This document shows, one piece after another, positions 8,252 through 16,655 of a stretch of DNA of 35,994 nucleotides. Positions within the stretch are counted from its first letter, which is position 1. Each line of letters begins with the position of its first letter. The notes under the pieces were generated by a model. The model was not told where the DNA came from. It worked only from the letters and a program-made list of their open reading frames with translations, and ran no database searches. The translations under genes and the position numbers were made by a program. The stretch spans positions 1-35,994 of the forward strand of contig JACQVX010000042.1 of NCBI GenBank assembly GCA_016209495.1, written 5' to 3'. This stretch comes from Planctomycetota bacterium (lineage in GTDB: Bacteria > Planctomycetota > JACQVX01).

Positions 8252-9547
8252 GTGCGGCGGGTCTTGACCCCCGGGGCCGAAGTCCAGCCTCGCTGCCGAG
8301 TCTGCGACTCCGCCGTCCTCGAACCGGTCCTGGACCTGGGCGCCCAGTACATCGCCGGGGCCTTCTTCCGTGAAGCGCCTCCCCCCTTCTACCTCGAGCG
8401 CCACCCCCTGGCGCTCGTGCGCTGCTCCCCCGGCCCAGGACGCCCCTCCTGCGGCCTGGTCCAGCTCGCCCACACGGTCCCCCGGGACGCCCTCTTCACC
8501 CGCTACGGCTACCGTTCCGGGGTCAACCAGACCATGCGGGAGAACCTGCGGGACATCGCGAGGCGGACCGAGGCCATGGCGTGTCTGGCCCCCGGCGACA
8601 CGGTCCTGGACATCGGCTGCAACGACGGGACGCTCCTGGCCGCCTACCGCACGGAGGGGCTCGACCTCCTGGGGATGGACCCGGCCGAGGACGTCACGCG
8701 GTACGCCCGGGAGCGCGGCATCGAGGTCGTCGGCTCCTTCTTCTCGTCGGAGGCCTTCCGGCGGGTACGGGGGGAGCGACGCGCCAGGGCCATCACCGCC
8801 ATCGCCATGTTCTACGACCTGGAGGACCCCCCCTCGTTCGTGCGCCAGGTGCGAGAGGTCCTCTCGGACGACGGCGTGTTCGCCATCGAGCTCTCCTGGC
8901 TGCCGCTCATGCTCCGCAACCGGGGATTCGACTCCATCTGCCACGAACACCTGGAATACTACTGCCTCGCCCAGATCGAGTGGCTGGTCCAGGACGCCGG
9001 CATGGTGGTCCACGACGCGGAGGTGAATGGCATCAACGGCGGGAGCTTCCGGGTCTTCATCCGGCCCCGCGAGGCGGGCCCGGTCCCCCCGGACGCGTCC
9101 GCGCGGGTGCAGGTCCTCCGGGACGAGGAGCGGTCCATGGCCCTCGGCACCCCCGCCCCCTACGCGCGCTTCCGCCAGGACTGCGAGGGGCTCCGGGGGC
9201 GGCTGCGGGACCTGGTGCTGGGCCTCCTGGGGGAGGGGCGCACCATCCATGCCTACGGGGCCTCCACGAAGGGGAACGTCATCCTCCAGTACTGCGGCCT
9301 GGACAGGCGCCACATCCGCGCGGCCGCGGATCGCAACCCGGACAAGTGGGGGACCCGCATGCTGGGAACGGAGATCCCGGTCATCTCGGAGGAGGACTCG
9401 AGGGCGGCCCGGCCGGACTACTTCCTGGCCCTGCCCTACCACTTCATCGACGAGTTCGTCCGCCGCGAGTCCGCCTACCTCGCGCTCGGCGGCCGGTTCA
9501 TCCTCCCCATCCCGGAAGTCCGGGTGGTGGGCGGCCCCGAGGCTTGA
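8252..9547 (+). CDS. Three-domain sugar C-methyltransferase (TylCIII/NovU type)
   Basis: A protein of up to 431 residues. The N-terminal zinc-binding part has CRVCD and a second, degenerate cysteine pair. The SAM domain shows DTVLDIGCNDGTLLAAY, FYDLEDPPSFV and FDSICHEHLEYY, the last being a diagnostic motif of this family near the catalytic His/Glu. The C-terminal domain has IHAYGASTKGNVILQYC and the ending GRFILPIPEVRVV. Known members methylate C-3 or C-5 of 4-keto-6-deoxy NDP-sugars. The start is a GTG at 8252 (a TTG at 8264 is possible), 50 bp from the divergent membrane protein gene. It is the first gene of a long plus-strand operon and couples to the Nudix gene by a TTGA overlap. Confidence 0.85.
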   Translation: MRRVLTPGAEVQPRCRVCDSAVLEPVLDLGAQYIAGAFFREAPPPFYLERHPLALVRCSPGPGRPSCGLVQLAHTVPRDALFTRYGYRSGVNQTMRENLRDIARRTEAMACLAPGDTVLDIGCNDGTLLAAYRTEGLDLLGMDPAEDVTRYARERGIEVVGSFFSSEAFRRVRGERRARAITAIAMFYDLEDPPSFVRQVREVLSDDGVFAIELSWLPLMLRNRGFDSICHEHLEYYCLAQIEWLVQDAGMVVHDAEVNGINGGSFRVFIRPREAGPVPPDASARVQVLRDEERSMALGTPAPYARFRQDCEGLRGRLRDLVLGLLGEGRTIHAYGASTKGNVILQYCGLDRRHIRAAADRNPDKWGTRMLGTEIPVISEEDSRAARPDYFLALPYHFIDEFVRRESAYLALGGRFILPIPEVRVVGGPEA

Positions 9548-10005
9548 CGCCGCCCGTGCGCATCCCCGACGCCCTCTACCGGCAGCTCTGCACCCTCATG
9601 CCCATCCCCTGCGTGGACCTCCTCGTGGAGGACCCGGCGTCGCGGGTGCTCCTGCTGCGCCGGCGGAACGACCCGGCGCGCGGCGAGTGGTGGTTCCCCG
9701 GGGGTCGGGTCCACCACCGGGAGCGCCGCCACGCGGCCGCCCTGCGCAAGCTGCGGGAGGAGTGCGGCCTGGAGGCCGCGCGGGTGGACGAACTGGGCAC
9801 CTTCGATGTGATGTTCGAGGACTGCCCCCCCGGGGCGGCCGACCACGGCGTGACCACCGTCTACCGGGCGACCGTCGACGACCCCGCGGTCGCCCTCGAC
9901 GCCCAGAGCGAGGCCTACCGCTGGTCCCTCCCCGTGGCGTGGGGGGCGGAGGGCCTGCACCCCTTCGTGCGCGAGGTCCTGTCGCGCTTCGCGGCGAGGG
10001 CCTGA
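9544..10005 (+). CDS. gmm: Nudix hydrolase resembling GDP-mannose mannosyl hydrolase
   Basis: About 153 residues. PIPCVDLLVEDPASRVLLLRR followed by GEWWFPGGRVHHRER is the arrangement of Gmm/NudD enzymes, which hydrolyse GDP-hexoses to GDP and free sugar. The Nudix box reads G-x5-E-x7-RKLREECGL: the Glu of the consensus REUxEE start is Lys, a departure of the kind that marks the GDP-mannose hydrolase subgroup. In GDP-sugar clusters such enzymes may adjust the GDP-mannose pool. The proposed TTG start overlaps the upstream stop; a GTG at 9556 is the alternative. It is followed six bases later by the aminotransferase gene. Confidence 0.8.
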   Translation: MTPPVRIPDALYRQLCTLMPIPCVDLLVEDPASRVLLLRRRNDPARGEWWFPGGRVHHRERRHAAALRKLREECGLEAARVDELGTFDVMFEDCPPGAADHGVTTVYRATVDDPAVALDAQSEAYRWSLPVAWGAEGLHPFVREVLSRFAARA

Positions 10006-10011
10006 GGCGCG

Positions 10012-11118
10012 ATGCCGAGGGAGCCCATCCCCTGGTGCAAGCCCGTCCTGCTCGGTCGCGAGACCCATTACGTCCAGGAGGCCCTCGCCACCACGTGGAT
10101 CTCCGGCGGCCCCTTCCTGGACCGCCTGGAGCGGGACTTCGCCGAGTTCGTCGGTGCGCCCCACGCGCTCGCCGTCTCCAGCGGGACGGCGGCCCTGCAC
10201 CTGGCCTGCCTGGCGGCGGGGCTTTCGCCCGGGGACGAGGTCCTGGTGCCGGCCCTCACCTTCGCGGGCTGCGCGGCCATGGTGGTGGCCTGCGGGGCCA
10301 CGCCCCACTTCGTGGACATCGACCCCGCCACCCTCGGTATGGACCCAGGGGCCGCCCGCGAGGCGGTGGGACCTCACACGCGGGCCATCCTCCCGGCGCA
10401 CCTCTTCGGGAACGCCTGCGCCATGGACCCCCTGCTCGCCCTCGCGGCCGAGCGCGGACTGGCGGTCATCGAGGACTGCGCCGAGTCCCTGGGCACGCGC
10501 TACCGCGGCGCCGCGGTGGGCACCCTGGGCCTCGCGGGCTGCTTCTCCTTCCAGGCGGCCAAGACCATCGCCACCGGCGAGGGGGGGATGGTCGTGACCT
10601 CCAGACCCGACGTGGCGGAGCGGGTCGCCCTCCTCCGGAACCACGGCTTCCGGCCGGGGTTCCGCTACTGGCACGACCATGTAGGCTACAACTACCGGCT
10701 CACCAATCTGCAGGCGGCCCTGGGCTGCGCCCAGCTCGAACGCGTCTCGCAGATCCTCGCGGCGCGCGCGCGCATCGCCGCGACCTACCGCGAGCGGCTC
10801 GCGCGGGTCCCGGGCGTGCGTATCCCAGCAGCGCCCGAGGGCGTCGAGGCGGCCCTGTGGGTGCAGGCGGTCGTGCTCGACCCCGCCTGTTTCCCCCGGG
10901 GCCGCGAGGCCGTCCGGGAGGCCATGGCGCGCGACGGGGTGGAGACGCGGCCCATGTTCTACCCCGTCTACGCCCTCCCACCCTACCGCGCCTGGGCGAC
11001 GCCCTGCCCCGCGGCCGAGACGGTATCCGCCTGGTCGCTCTCGCTGCCGGTCTTCGAGACCATGACCGAGGCGCAGGTGGAATCGGTCTGCCGTGCCCTC
11101 GCGGCGGCGGCCGGTTAG
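10012..11118 (+). CDS. PLP-dependent sugar aminotransferase (perosamine synthase-like, DegT/DnrJ/EryC1)
   Basis: A 368-residue fold-type I aminotransferase. It shows AVSSGTAALHLACLAAG, the PLP-stacking region VIEDCAESLG (Asp155), and the Schiff-base lysine in FSFQAAKTIATGEGGM (Lys184). The stretch YWHDHVGYNYRLTNLQAALG followed by AQLERV closely resembles GDP-perosamine synthase (RfbE/Per), which aminates GDP-4-keto-6-deoxymannose. With the upstream GDP-mannose-type Nudix protein this supports a GDP-linked 4-amino-4,6-dideoxyhexose. Other 4-amino sugars are possible. No GMD dedicated to hexose is adjacent; the GMD-like enzyme at 29499 sits in the heptose operon. Start at ATG 10012. Confidence 0.85.
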   Translation: MPREPIPWCKPVLLGRETHYVQEALATTWISGGPFLDRLERDFAEFVGAPHALAVSSGTAALHLACLAAGLSPGDEVLVPALTFAGCAAMVVACGATPHFVDIDPATLGMDPGAAREAVGPHTRAILPAHLFGNACAMDPLLALAAERGLAVIEDCAESLGTRYRGAAVGTLGLAGCFSFQAAKTIATGEGGMVVTSRPDVAERVALLRNHGFRPGFRYWHDHVGYNYRLTNLQAALGCAQLERVSQILAARARIAATYRERLARVPGVRIPAAPEGVEAALWVQAVVLDPACFPRGREAVREAMARDGVETRPMFYPVYALPPYRAWATPCPAAETVSAWSLSLPVFETMTEAQVESVCRALAAAAG

Positions 11119-11123
11119 AGGCA

Positions 11124-11969
11124 ATGCCTCCAATGGATGGCGAGGTCGTCTCGGCGCCCACGGGACGCGACCCCACGTTGGAGTACGCCTGCCGGGCGCC
11201 CCTGGCCTTGGCCCTCGAGCGGGCCCTGGAGTGCCGGATCTACCGCGGCCGACGACTCCAGCGGCCTGTGCTGGACGTGGGCTGCGGTGACGGCACCTTC
11301 GCCTCGGTCTGGCTGGGCGATGTCGCGCCGATAGAGGTAGGGCTGGACCCGGACGGCGCGGAGTGCCGCAGGGCGCGGCGGTCCGCTCAGTACCGCCTGG
11401 TCTTGCAGGCAACGGGCGGGGGAATCCCGCTCAGGGATTGTTCCGTAGCCACGGTGATCTCCAACAGCGTATTGGAACACATCCCCGACTTGGACACCGT
11501 GCTGGACGAGCTCAGGCGTGTGCTGCGACCCGGCGGGTTGCTGCACATCACGGTCCCCACGGACCTCTTCGAGCGCTGGTCCACACTCACCCGTCTCCTG
11601 GACACCCTGGGGGTCGGGGCCGCATCCCAGCGCTGGCGTGCCTTCTACAACCGCTTCTGGCGCCATTTTCACTGCTATCCGCCTCAGGTCTGGAGGGAGC
11701 GGCTGGAACGCAAGGGGTGGGTGGTCGAAGAGGTCCTGCCCTATGGTACTCCCGGCCAGTGCACCCTGCACGACATGCTGGTGCCTGCGGCCTTCCCCGC
11801 CTACCTGGTGAAGCGCTGGACGGGGCGTTACTTCCTCGCACCCGGCCTGCGGCGGCGGCTCGTGCGGACCCTGCGTGGTCTGCTCCCGGCCGACGGCGAC
11901 CTACACGCCTGTCCGGCGAAGGTGGCGGGGTGCGTCTTCCTCTGCGCCAGGAGGCCCCCCGGTGGCTGA
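11124..11969 (+). CDS. Class I SAM-dependent methyltransferase
   Basis: A 281-residue methyltransferase. RPVLDVGCGDGTFASVW is motif I, VGLDPD carries the acidic residue, ATVISNSVLEHIPDLDTV and LRRVLRPGGLLHITVP are the later core motifs. A C-terminal helical part (YNRFWRHFHCYPPQVWRER, then GRYFLAPGLRRRL) resembles methyltransferases common in polysaccharide loci that have a membrane-proximal tail. The ATG at 11124 is six bases after the aminotransferase stop; a second ATG at 11133 is possible. Base composition here (11.1-11.9 kb) looks slightly less GC-rich than the neighbours. It overlaps the GT2 start by eight bases. Confidence 0.8.
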   Translation: MPPMDGEVVSAPTGRDPTLEYACRAPLALALERALECRIYRGRRLQRPVLDVGCGDGTFASVWLGDVAPIEVGLDPDGAECRRARRSAQYRLVLQATGGGIPLRDCSVATVISNSVLEHIPDLDTVLDELRRVLRPGGLLHITVPTDLFERWSTLTRLLDTLGVGAASQRWRAFYNRFWRHFHCYPPQVWRERLERKGWVVEEVLPYGTPGQCTLHDMLVPAAFPAYLVKRWTGRYFLAPGLRRRLVRTLRGLLPADGDLHACPAKVAGCVFLCARRPPGG

Positions 11970-12693
11970 CTCGATCCCCGAGCTCAGCGTCATATTGCCG
12001 GCCTACAACGAGGCGCAGACCATCGTACGGATCATCGAGGACGTCCTGCGTCATGCCCCGAAGGCCGTGGAGATCCTGCTGATGGACGACGACAGTCCCG
12101 ACGGCACCGGCCCCATGGCGCGGGAGGCCTTCGCGGGGGAGCCGCGGGTGCGGGTGCTGGTGCGCACCGAGGACCGTGGCTTCGCCAAATCCATCCGCGC
12201 CGGCATCGAGGCCGCCCGCGGAGACAAGGTCCTGGTCATGGACTCCGACTACAACCACGACCCCGCGGTGATCCCCACCCTGCTCGGGATCTCCCCCTAC
12301 GCCGACATCGTCAGCGGCTCCCGCTTCGCGGCCGGCGGCGACATGGCCAACACCACGCGCTACCTCTTGAGCTTCCTCTACAACCTTCTCGTCCGGGTCG
12401 TCGTCCGCACCCAGGTCCAGGACAACCTCTGCGGCTACTTCGTCATGGACCGCCGGGCCTTGCTTGACTTGCCCCTGGACGCGATCTTCTTCGGGTTCGG
12501 CGACTACTTCTTCCGGCTCATCTACCATGCCCAGCGCCGACGCCTCTCGATCATCGAGGTGCCCATCGTCCTCACGGAACGCCTCGGGGGGGAGCCAAAG
12601 AACCGCCTGCTGCGCACCTTTTGGGCCTATACCCGGGAGCTGGCGCGCTTTCGCTGGAGCACGTGGTGGAGACGCAAGGGCGCGCCACGCTGA
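11962..12693 (+). CDS. GT2 glycosyltransferase, polyprenyl-phosphate sugar synthase type (DPM1-like)
   Basis: A 243-residue single-domain GT2 enzyme. It shows LSVILPAYNEAQTIV, MDDDSPDGTGPMAREAF, the DSD motif in VLVMDSDYNHDP, and DNLCGYFVMDRRAL, the layout of dolichol-phosphate mannosyltransferase-like enzymes. It lacks the C-terminal membrane helices of ArnC/GtrB types, so it is probably peripheral. The GTG start has a GGAGG seven bases upstream (11950-11954) and lies inside the end of the methyltransferase gene. It overlaps the next gene, a large GT-C-like membrane protein, by about 28 bp, which suggests it makes that enzyme's lipid-linked donor. Confidence 0.85.
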   Translation: MADSIPELSVILPAYNEAQTIVRIIEDVLRHAPKAVEILLMDDDSPDGTGPMAREAFAGEPRVRVLVRTEDRGFAKSIRAGIEAARGDKVLVMDSDYNHDPAVIPTLLGISPYADIVSGSRFAAGGDMANTTRYLLSFLYNLLVRVVVRTQVQDNLCGYFVMDRRALLDLPLDAIFFGFGDYFFRLIYHAQRRRLSIIEVPIVLTERLGGEPKNRLLRTFWAYTRELARFRWSTWWRRKGAPR

Positions 12694-15170
12694 TCGCCTG
12701 CGCCCTCGTGGCCCTGGTGGCCCTGGGTTGCTTCCCGGAGGTCGTCCTCGGCGGCCGCCTCTTCTGGATCGCCGACTTCCGCGACGCCTACCTCGGATAC
12801 TTCCAGGCCGCCCTCCAGGGCCAGGAGGGATTCCGGCCCACCGCCACCGCACCCCTCTTGGGCGCCGGCTTCCCCCTGGGCTCCGAGGGACAGGTGGGGA
12901 CCTTCTACCCCCCCCACTACCTCTTCCTGAATCTCTGGGACCTGCCCCGGGGGCTCACCCTGGAGACCCTCGCCCACTTCGCCCTGCTGGGCGTCTTCAT
13001 GGTGCTCTTCCTGCGTCGAACGGGCGCCTCCGCGCCCGCGGCGGCCCTGGGGGCCCTGGGCTTCCTTTGCTGCGGGAGCCTCGTGGGGCACCTGCACCAC
13101 CTCACGGTGCTCATCTCGCTCGCCTGGACCCCTCTCGCCCTGGCGGCATGGCTACCGGGGACGCGCCCAGGGGGGGGACATCGGGGGGGATCTGCGCCTC
13201 CGACCGGCGCGAAAGCGCCGGTCGGGAGGGACTGCCACCGGCAGTCCCGTTCGGCCCAGACCGAGGCCGCCCCCCCGAGGATAGGACTCGTGGTCTGCGG
13301 GGCCGCCCTCGCCCTGCAGTGCCTCGCCGGCTATCCCCCGGTGGTGCTGCTCACCGCCTTGGCCCTGGGGGTGCTCGCGGCCGGCGAGGCCCTGGCCTCC
13401 CGGTCGAGCCGCCCCCTGGGACGCCTCGCCGTGGCCGGCCTCGTGGCGGCCCTCCTCGGCGCACCGCAGTGGCTCTGGACCTTCGTCCACCTCCCCGAGT
13501 CCACCCGCGCCGAGGCCTCGACGGCCTTCAACCTCACCTACTCCTGGCCCCCCTGGCAGGGCATCACGCTCCTGGTCCCCGACTTCTTCGGCCACCCCCT
13601 GGACAACACCGCTTGGGGCGCCGAGAACTACGACGAGCTACAGGCCTACACCGGAGTGATCCCGCTCCTCTTCGCCTTCCTGGGCCTGCGGGGCCTCGCC
13701 CGCGACCGGGTCCGCTCGGGATTCGCCGTCCTCGCGCTCCTGGGGCTCCTCCTCGCCCTGGGCCATTACAACCCGGTCTGGCAGGTCCTCGTCCAGACCC
13801 CCCCCTTCTCGTGGTTCCGTGCCCCCGCGCGCTACCTCCTCTGGTTCCAGCTCGCGCTCGCCGTCCTCGCCGCCCACGGCCTGGACGCCTGGCTGGCCTC
13901 CCTGGCGTCCGGCGGCCGGCCGCGCCGCTTCGCCACGGGTGCCTCGATCGTACTGGGCGCCGCCATGGTCGCCACCGCCCTGTCCGCGTGGCTCGCCCCC
14001 GCGCCATGGACCGACGCCGCCCGCGCACTGGTGGACGCTGGACTGGGCCCCCGTCCCAGGGACCCCGCCCACCTCGAGGCGGTGGCGGCGCAGGTGCGCG
14101 GCGAGTTCCTCCCCTGGCGTCCCACCGTGGCGGGTGGCCTCCTGGCATGCGCCCTCGTCGCGCTCGCCGGCCTCCGCGGGCGCGCCCTGCCGGGCGCCCT
14201 GGCCGCGGGGCTCCTAGCCCTCGCCCACCTTGCCGGCTCCGTCCCCGTCCTGCGCCGCGCCAACCCCACCACCGGGCCGGCGTTCTATGAGCCGCCCGCC
14301 ATGATCGCCGCCGTGCAGGCGGACTCGCCCGCATGGCACGAGCGGCTCGTCCACGTGGATACCGCCCCCTACCTGGCGTGGGTCTGGCGGCCCGGGCACG
14401 ACGACGGCCGCCTCCCCCACGCCCCCGAGTCGCCCTGGCGGGCCGCCCAGGAGCGCTGTGCCTGGGCCGGACCGGCCCTGCACGGCGTCGCGCAGGCCCA
14501 CACGTTCGTGGCGATGCCCCTGGCACGATACACCTCGCTCCTGGGCGCGTTACAGGAAGGGCTCGTGCGCTGGTCCCGCGACGGCGGCGAGCCCCCCGGG
14601 GCCGTGGGCGCCCTGGCCCGCGTCCTCGGTGTCCGCTACGTCGTGACCTCCGCCAGGCTGCCAGCGCCGCTGGCGCGACGGCTCCGCGAGCTGCCCGCGC
14701 TCGGGCTCTACAGGCTGGAGCTGCCCCTGGCCGCGGCCTGGTCGCCCGCCGAGGTCCGCGGCCTGGGCTCCTTCGAGGAGCTCCTCGCGGCCCTCGCCGA
14801 GGGCGGCGTGGACCCCGGGCGCACGCTGCTGGTGGAGGGCCCCGGGGCCGACACGACCCCGCTCCACATCGAGGGCGTCCGCCCCGGCCCCGACGAGCTC
14901 GAGGTCCTCACCACCGGTGAGAGGCCAGGGCACGTGGTCGCCTCGCTTGTCCACTCGGCCGGCTGGACCGCGGAGCTGGACGGCCGTCCCTGGCCGGTAC
15001 TACGCGCCTACGGGGCGCTCCTCGCCGCCCGGGTCCCGGAGGGCCGCCACCGGCTGCGCTTCGTCTACCGGGCCCCCTTCGCGGCGGCGCGCGGCGGCCT
15101 CTTCGCCCTGGGCTGCCTCGCGACCCTGGGCCTCCTGTCCACGGGCCTGCCCGGGCGCCGGCATGGGTGA
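12666..15170 (+). CDS. YfhO-like multi-span membrane protein (putative GT-C glycosyltransferase)
   Basis: About 834 residues. The N-terminal two thirds hold roughly 12 hydrophobic spans. GGRLFWIADFRDAYLGYFQA places an acidic motif after the first span, GTFYPPHYLFLN follows, and a conserved PPFSWFRAPARYLLWFQ stretch is typical of YfhO proteins. A soluble C-terminal domain ends with GWTAELDGRPWPVLRAYGAL and a final helix. Known YfhO proteins take part in glycan decoration using undecaprenyl-phosphate sugars. The GTG at 12666 has a GGAG six bases upstream. Around 13165-13280 the frame contains G-runs, a double hairpin and a C-run, adding an Arg/Gly/Pro-rich loop between spans that looks inserted. 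Confidence 0.8.
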   Translation: METQGRATLIACALVALVALGCFPEVVLGGRLFWIADFRDAYLGYFQAALQGQEGFRPTATAPLLGAGFPLGSEGQVGTFYPPHYLFLNLWDLPRGLTLETLAHFALLGVFMVLFLRRTGASAPAAALGALGFLCCGSLVGHLHHLTVLISLAWTPLALAAWLPGTRPGGGHRGGSAPPTGAKAPVGRDCHRQSRSAQTEAAPPRIGLVVCGAALALQCLAGYPPVVLLTALALGVLAAGEALASRSSRPLGRLAVAGLVAALLGAPQWLWTFVHLPESTRAEASTAFNLTYSWPPWQGITLLVPDFFGHPLDNTAWGAENYDELQAYTGVIPLLFAFLGLRGLARDRVRSGFAVLALLGLLLALGHYNPVWQVLVQTPPFSWFRAPARYLLWFQLALAVLAAHGLDAWLASLASGGRPRRFATGASIVLGAAMVATALSAWLAPAPWTDAARALVDAGLGPRPRDPAHLEAVAAQVRGEFLPWRPTVAGGLLACALVALAGLRGRALPGALAAGLLALAHLAGSVPVLRRANPTTGPAFYEPPAMIAAVQADSPAWHERLVHVDTAPYLAWVWRPGHDDGRLPHAPESPWRAAQERCAWAGPALHGVAQAHTFVAMPLARYTSLLGALQEGLVRWSRDGGEPPGAVGALARVLGVRYVVTSARLPAPLARRLRELPALGLYRLELPLAAAWSPAEVRGLGSFEELLAALAEGGVDPGRTLLVEGPGADTTPLHIEGVRPGPDELEVLTTGERPGHVVASLVHSAGWTAELDGRPWPVLRAYGALLAARVPEGRHRLRFVYRAPFAAARGGLFALGCLATLGLLSTGLPGRRHG
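13200..13248. repeat. REP-like double hairpin inside the yfhO-like coding sequence
   Basis: Two perfect hairpins lie two bases apart. The first has 11-bp arms (CCGACCGGCGC at 13200-13210 and its complement at 13215-13225) around a GAAA loop. The second has 9-bp arms (GGGACTGCC at 13228-13236 and GGCAGTCCC at 13240-13248) around a three-base loop. The element is read through in frame. An element of the same design lies between genes at 25456-25504. It is flanked by runs of eight G (13170-13177), seven G (13183-13189) and seven C (13270-13276). Confidence 0.75.
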
Positions 15171-15486
15171 CCCCCTGGAATCGGTGGTCTGCAACCTGTG
15201 CGGGGCGGACCAGGAGAGGGAGCTATACCCCTCCAACTTGCCCGAGGGCGGCAATCCACCTGGCCGTCGCGCCTTCTCCAGCACCACGCCCGGCTACGGC
15301 GTCCACCTCCGGATCGTCCAGTGCCTGCGCTGCGAACTGGCCCACGCTACCCCCCGCTATGGACCCTCGGAGCTGCTGGACACCTATATGGCATGGCTGG
15401 CGGACCGGCTGCACCCCGGCCGACTCGTCTTCCGACTGAACTTCGGCGACGTGGTGACGGCGTACGGGCGCAAGCGCCCCGCTTGA
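15163..15486 (+). pseudogene. Internally deleted methyltransferase remnant (zinc-ribbon start joined to the C-terminal tail)
   Basis: A 107-residue open frame. Residues 8-75 are the start of a polysaccharide-locus methyltransferase: zinc-ribbon cysteines at 10, 13, 54 and 57, with GYGVHLRIVQCLRC and the following PRYGPSELLDTY. Residues 83-104 (HPGRLVFRLNFGDVVTAYGRK) look like the last strand and tail of the same family. The whole SAM-binding core, normally about 200 residues, is missing, and no GxGxG motif exists. The frame was kept through the deletion. The ATG overlaps the YfhO stop by eight bases, and the following GT4 starts within its stop (TTGA), so it may persist because it couples translation. 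A genuine small zinc-ribbon protein is the alternative. Confidence 0.65.
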
Positions 15487-16649
15487 CCGTGCCCACGCCT
15501 TCGGTCGGATACGTCTCGGGCAGCGTCCTCGCCGCCGGGGGCATCGGCACCATCGCATTCCATGCCCTGCAGGGCCTGGCGAGGGAAGGGGCCCTCGCCT
15601 GGGTCTCGTCGCCCGCCCCGGCGCCGGCGGGGCTGCCCGAGGACTGCCTGAGGCCCGTGCGGATGCCGCCGGCGCGGGTGCTCGGCTGGTTGCCCCGCGG
15701 GGCCTCCGTCCGCCTGCGCGGCTGGTGGATGGACCGGCACGTGGGCCGCCTCCTGGCCGAGGGGCTGCACTGCCTCCACGCCTGGAACCAGAACTGCCCC
15801 GGAGCCCTCCGGACGGCGGGGCAGCTCGGAATCCGCCGCGTGGTGGACAGGGCCTCGCACCACCCGCTGGATCAGGACCGGATACTCCGGGAGGAGTTCG
15901 ACCGACGCTCCTTGCCCTACCGGGTGCCCCGCGCCCTGGCGGAACGGGCGGCCTCGGAGCTGGAGGACTGCGAGGCCGTGCTGGCCCCCTCCCCCGCGGT
16001 GCGCGCCTCCCTCGAGTCCCGCGGGGTGAGCGCGGCGCGGGTCGCCGTGGTCCCCTTCGGAGTGGACCTGGAGCGGTTCCGGGCGGGACCCCCTGGGGAG
16101 GGTCCCTTCCGGCTCCTCTTCGTGGGGCAGGTCTCACTCCGCAAGGGGGTGCCCTACCTGCTGGAGGCCTGGGACCGGGCCAGGCCGGCGGGAGGCGTCC
16201 TGGAACTGGCGGGGCCGGTGCTGCCGGAGGTGCGCGGGATCGCCGCGAGGTTCCTGGGACGAGACGACGTCCGCCTCCTCGGGATGCGGCAGGACACCGA
16301 GTCCCTCTACCGTTCGGCCACCGCCTGTGTCTTCCCCTCCCTGGAGGAGGGGAGCGCCCTGGTCTCCTACGAGGCCATGGCCGCGGGCCGGGCCTCCATC
16401 GTCACTCCGCGCGTGGGTTCCCTGGTCGAGGACCGTGTGCACGGCCGGGTGGTCCCGCCCGCGGACGCCGAGGCGCTCGCGGAGGCCATCGCCGAGCTGG
16501 CGCTCGACCGCTGTGAGTGCCTGCGGATGGGCGAGGCGGCCCGCCGCCGGGTCGAGGGCTTCCCGTGGGCGCGCTACGGTGCCGGGGTGGTCGCGGTCCA
16601 CAGGGCGCTGGTGGCCGGAGAGGCCCTGCCGGACCTCTGGCCCCACTGA
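15483..16649 (+). CDS. GT4 family glycosyltransferase
   Basis: A 388-residue GT-B fold glycosyltransferase. N-terminal domain: VGYVSGSVLAAGGIGTIAFH. The middle HAWNQNCPGALRTAGQLG and VVDRASHHPLDQ resemble a subgroup of GT4 enzymes acting on O-antigen intermediates. C-terminal donor domain: RLLFVGQVSLRKGVPYLLEA, then VFPSLEEGSALVSYEAMAAG (E-x7-E motif), then VTPRVGSLVEDRVHGRVVPP. No signal peptide or membrane span; predicted to act at the inner membrane's cytoplasmic face. Start is a TTG at 15483 inside the preceding stop, or a GTG at 15489. It is the last gene of the 8252-16649 operon and ends six bases from the convergent FkbM gene. Confidence 0.85.
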   Translation: MTVPTPSVGYVSGSVLAAGGIGTIAFHALQGLAREGALAWVSSPAPAPAGLPEDCLRPVRMPPARVLGWLPRGASVRLRGWWMDRHVGRLLAEGLHCLHAWNQNCPGALRTAGQLGIRRVVDRASHHPLDQDRILREEFDRRSLPYRVPRALAERAASELEDCEAVLAPSPAVRASLESRGVSAARVAVVPFGVDLERFRAGPPGEGPFRLLFVGQVSLRKGVPYLLEAWDRARPAGGVLELAGPVLPEVRGIAARFLGRDDVRLLGMRQDTESLYRSATACVFPSLEEGSALVSYEAMAAGRASIVTPRVGSLVEDRVHGRVVPPADAEALAEAIAELALDRCECLRMGEAARRRVEGFPWARYGAGVVAVHRALVAGEALPDLWPH

Positions 16650-16655
16650 CCGCGA

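Noticed and set aside
9475-11412. A 645-codon minus-strand open frame
   Set aside because: It lies fully opposite the Nudix and aminotransferase genes, whose motifs are unambiguous; its own sequence is low-complexity.
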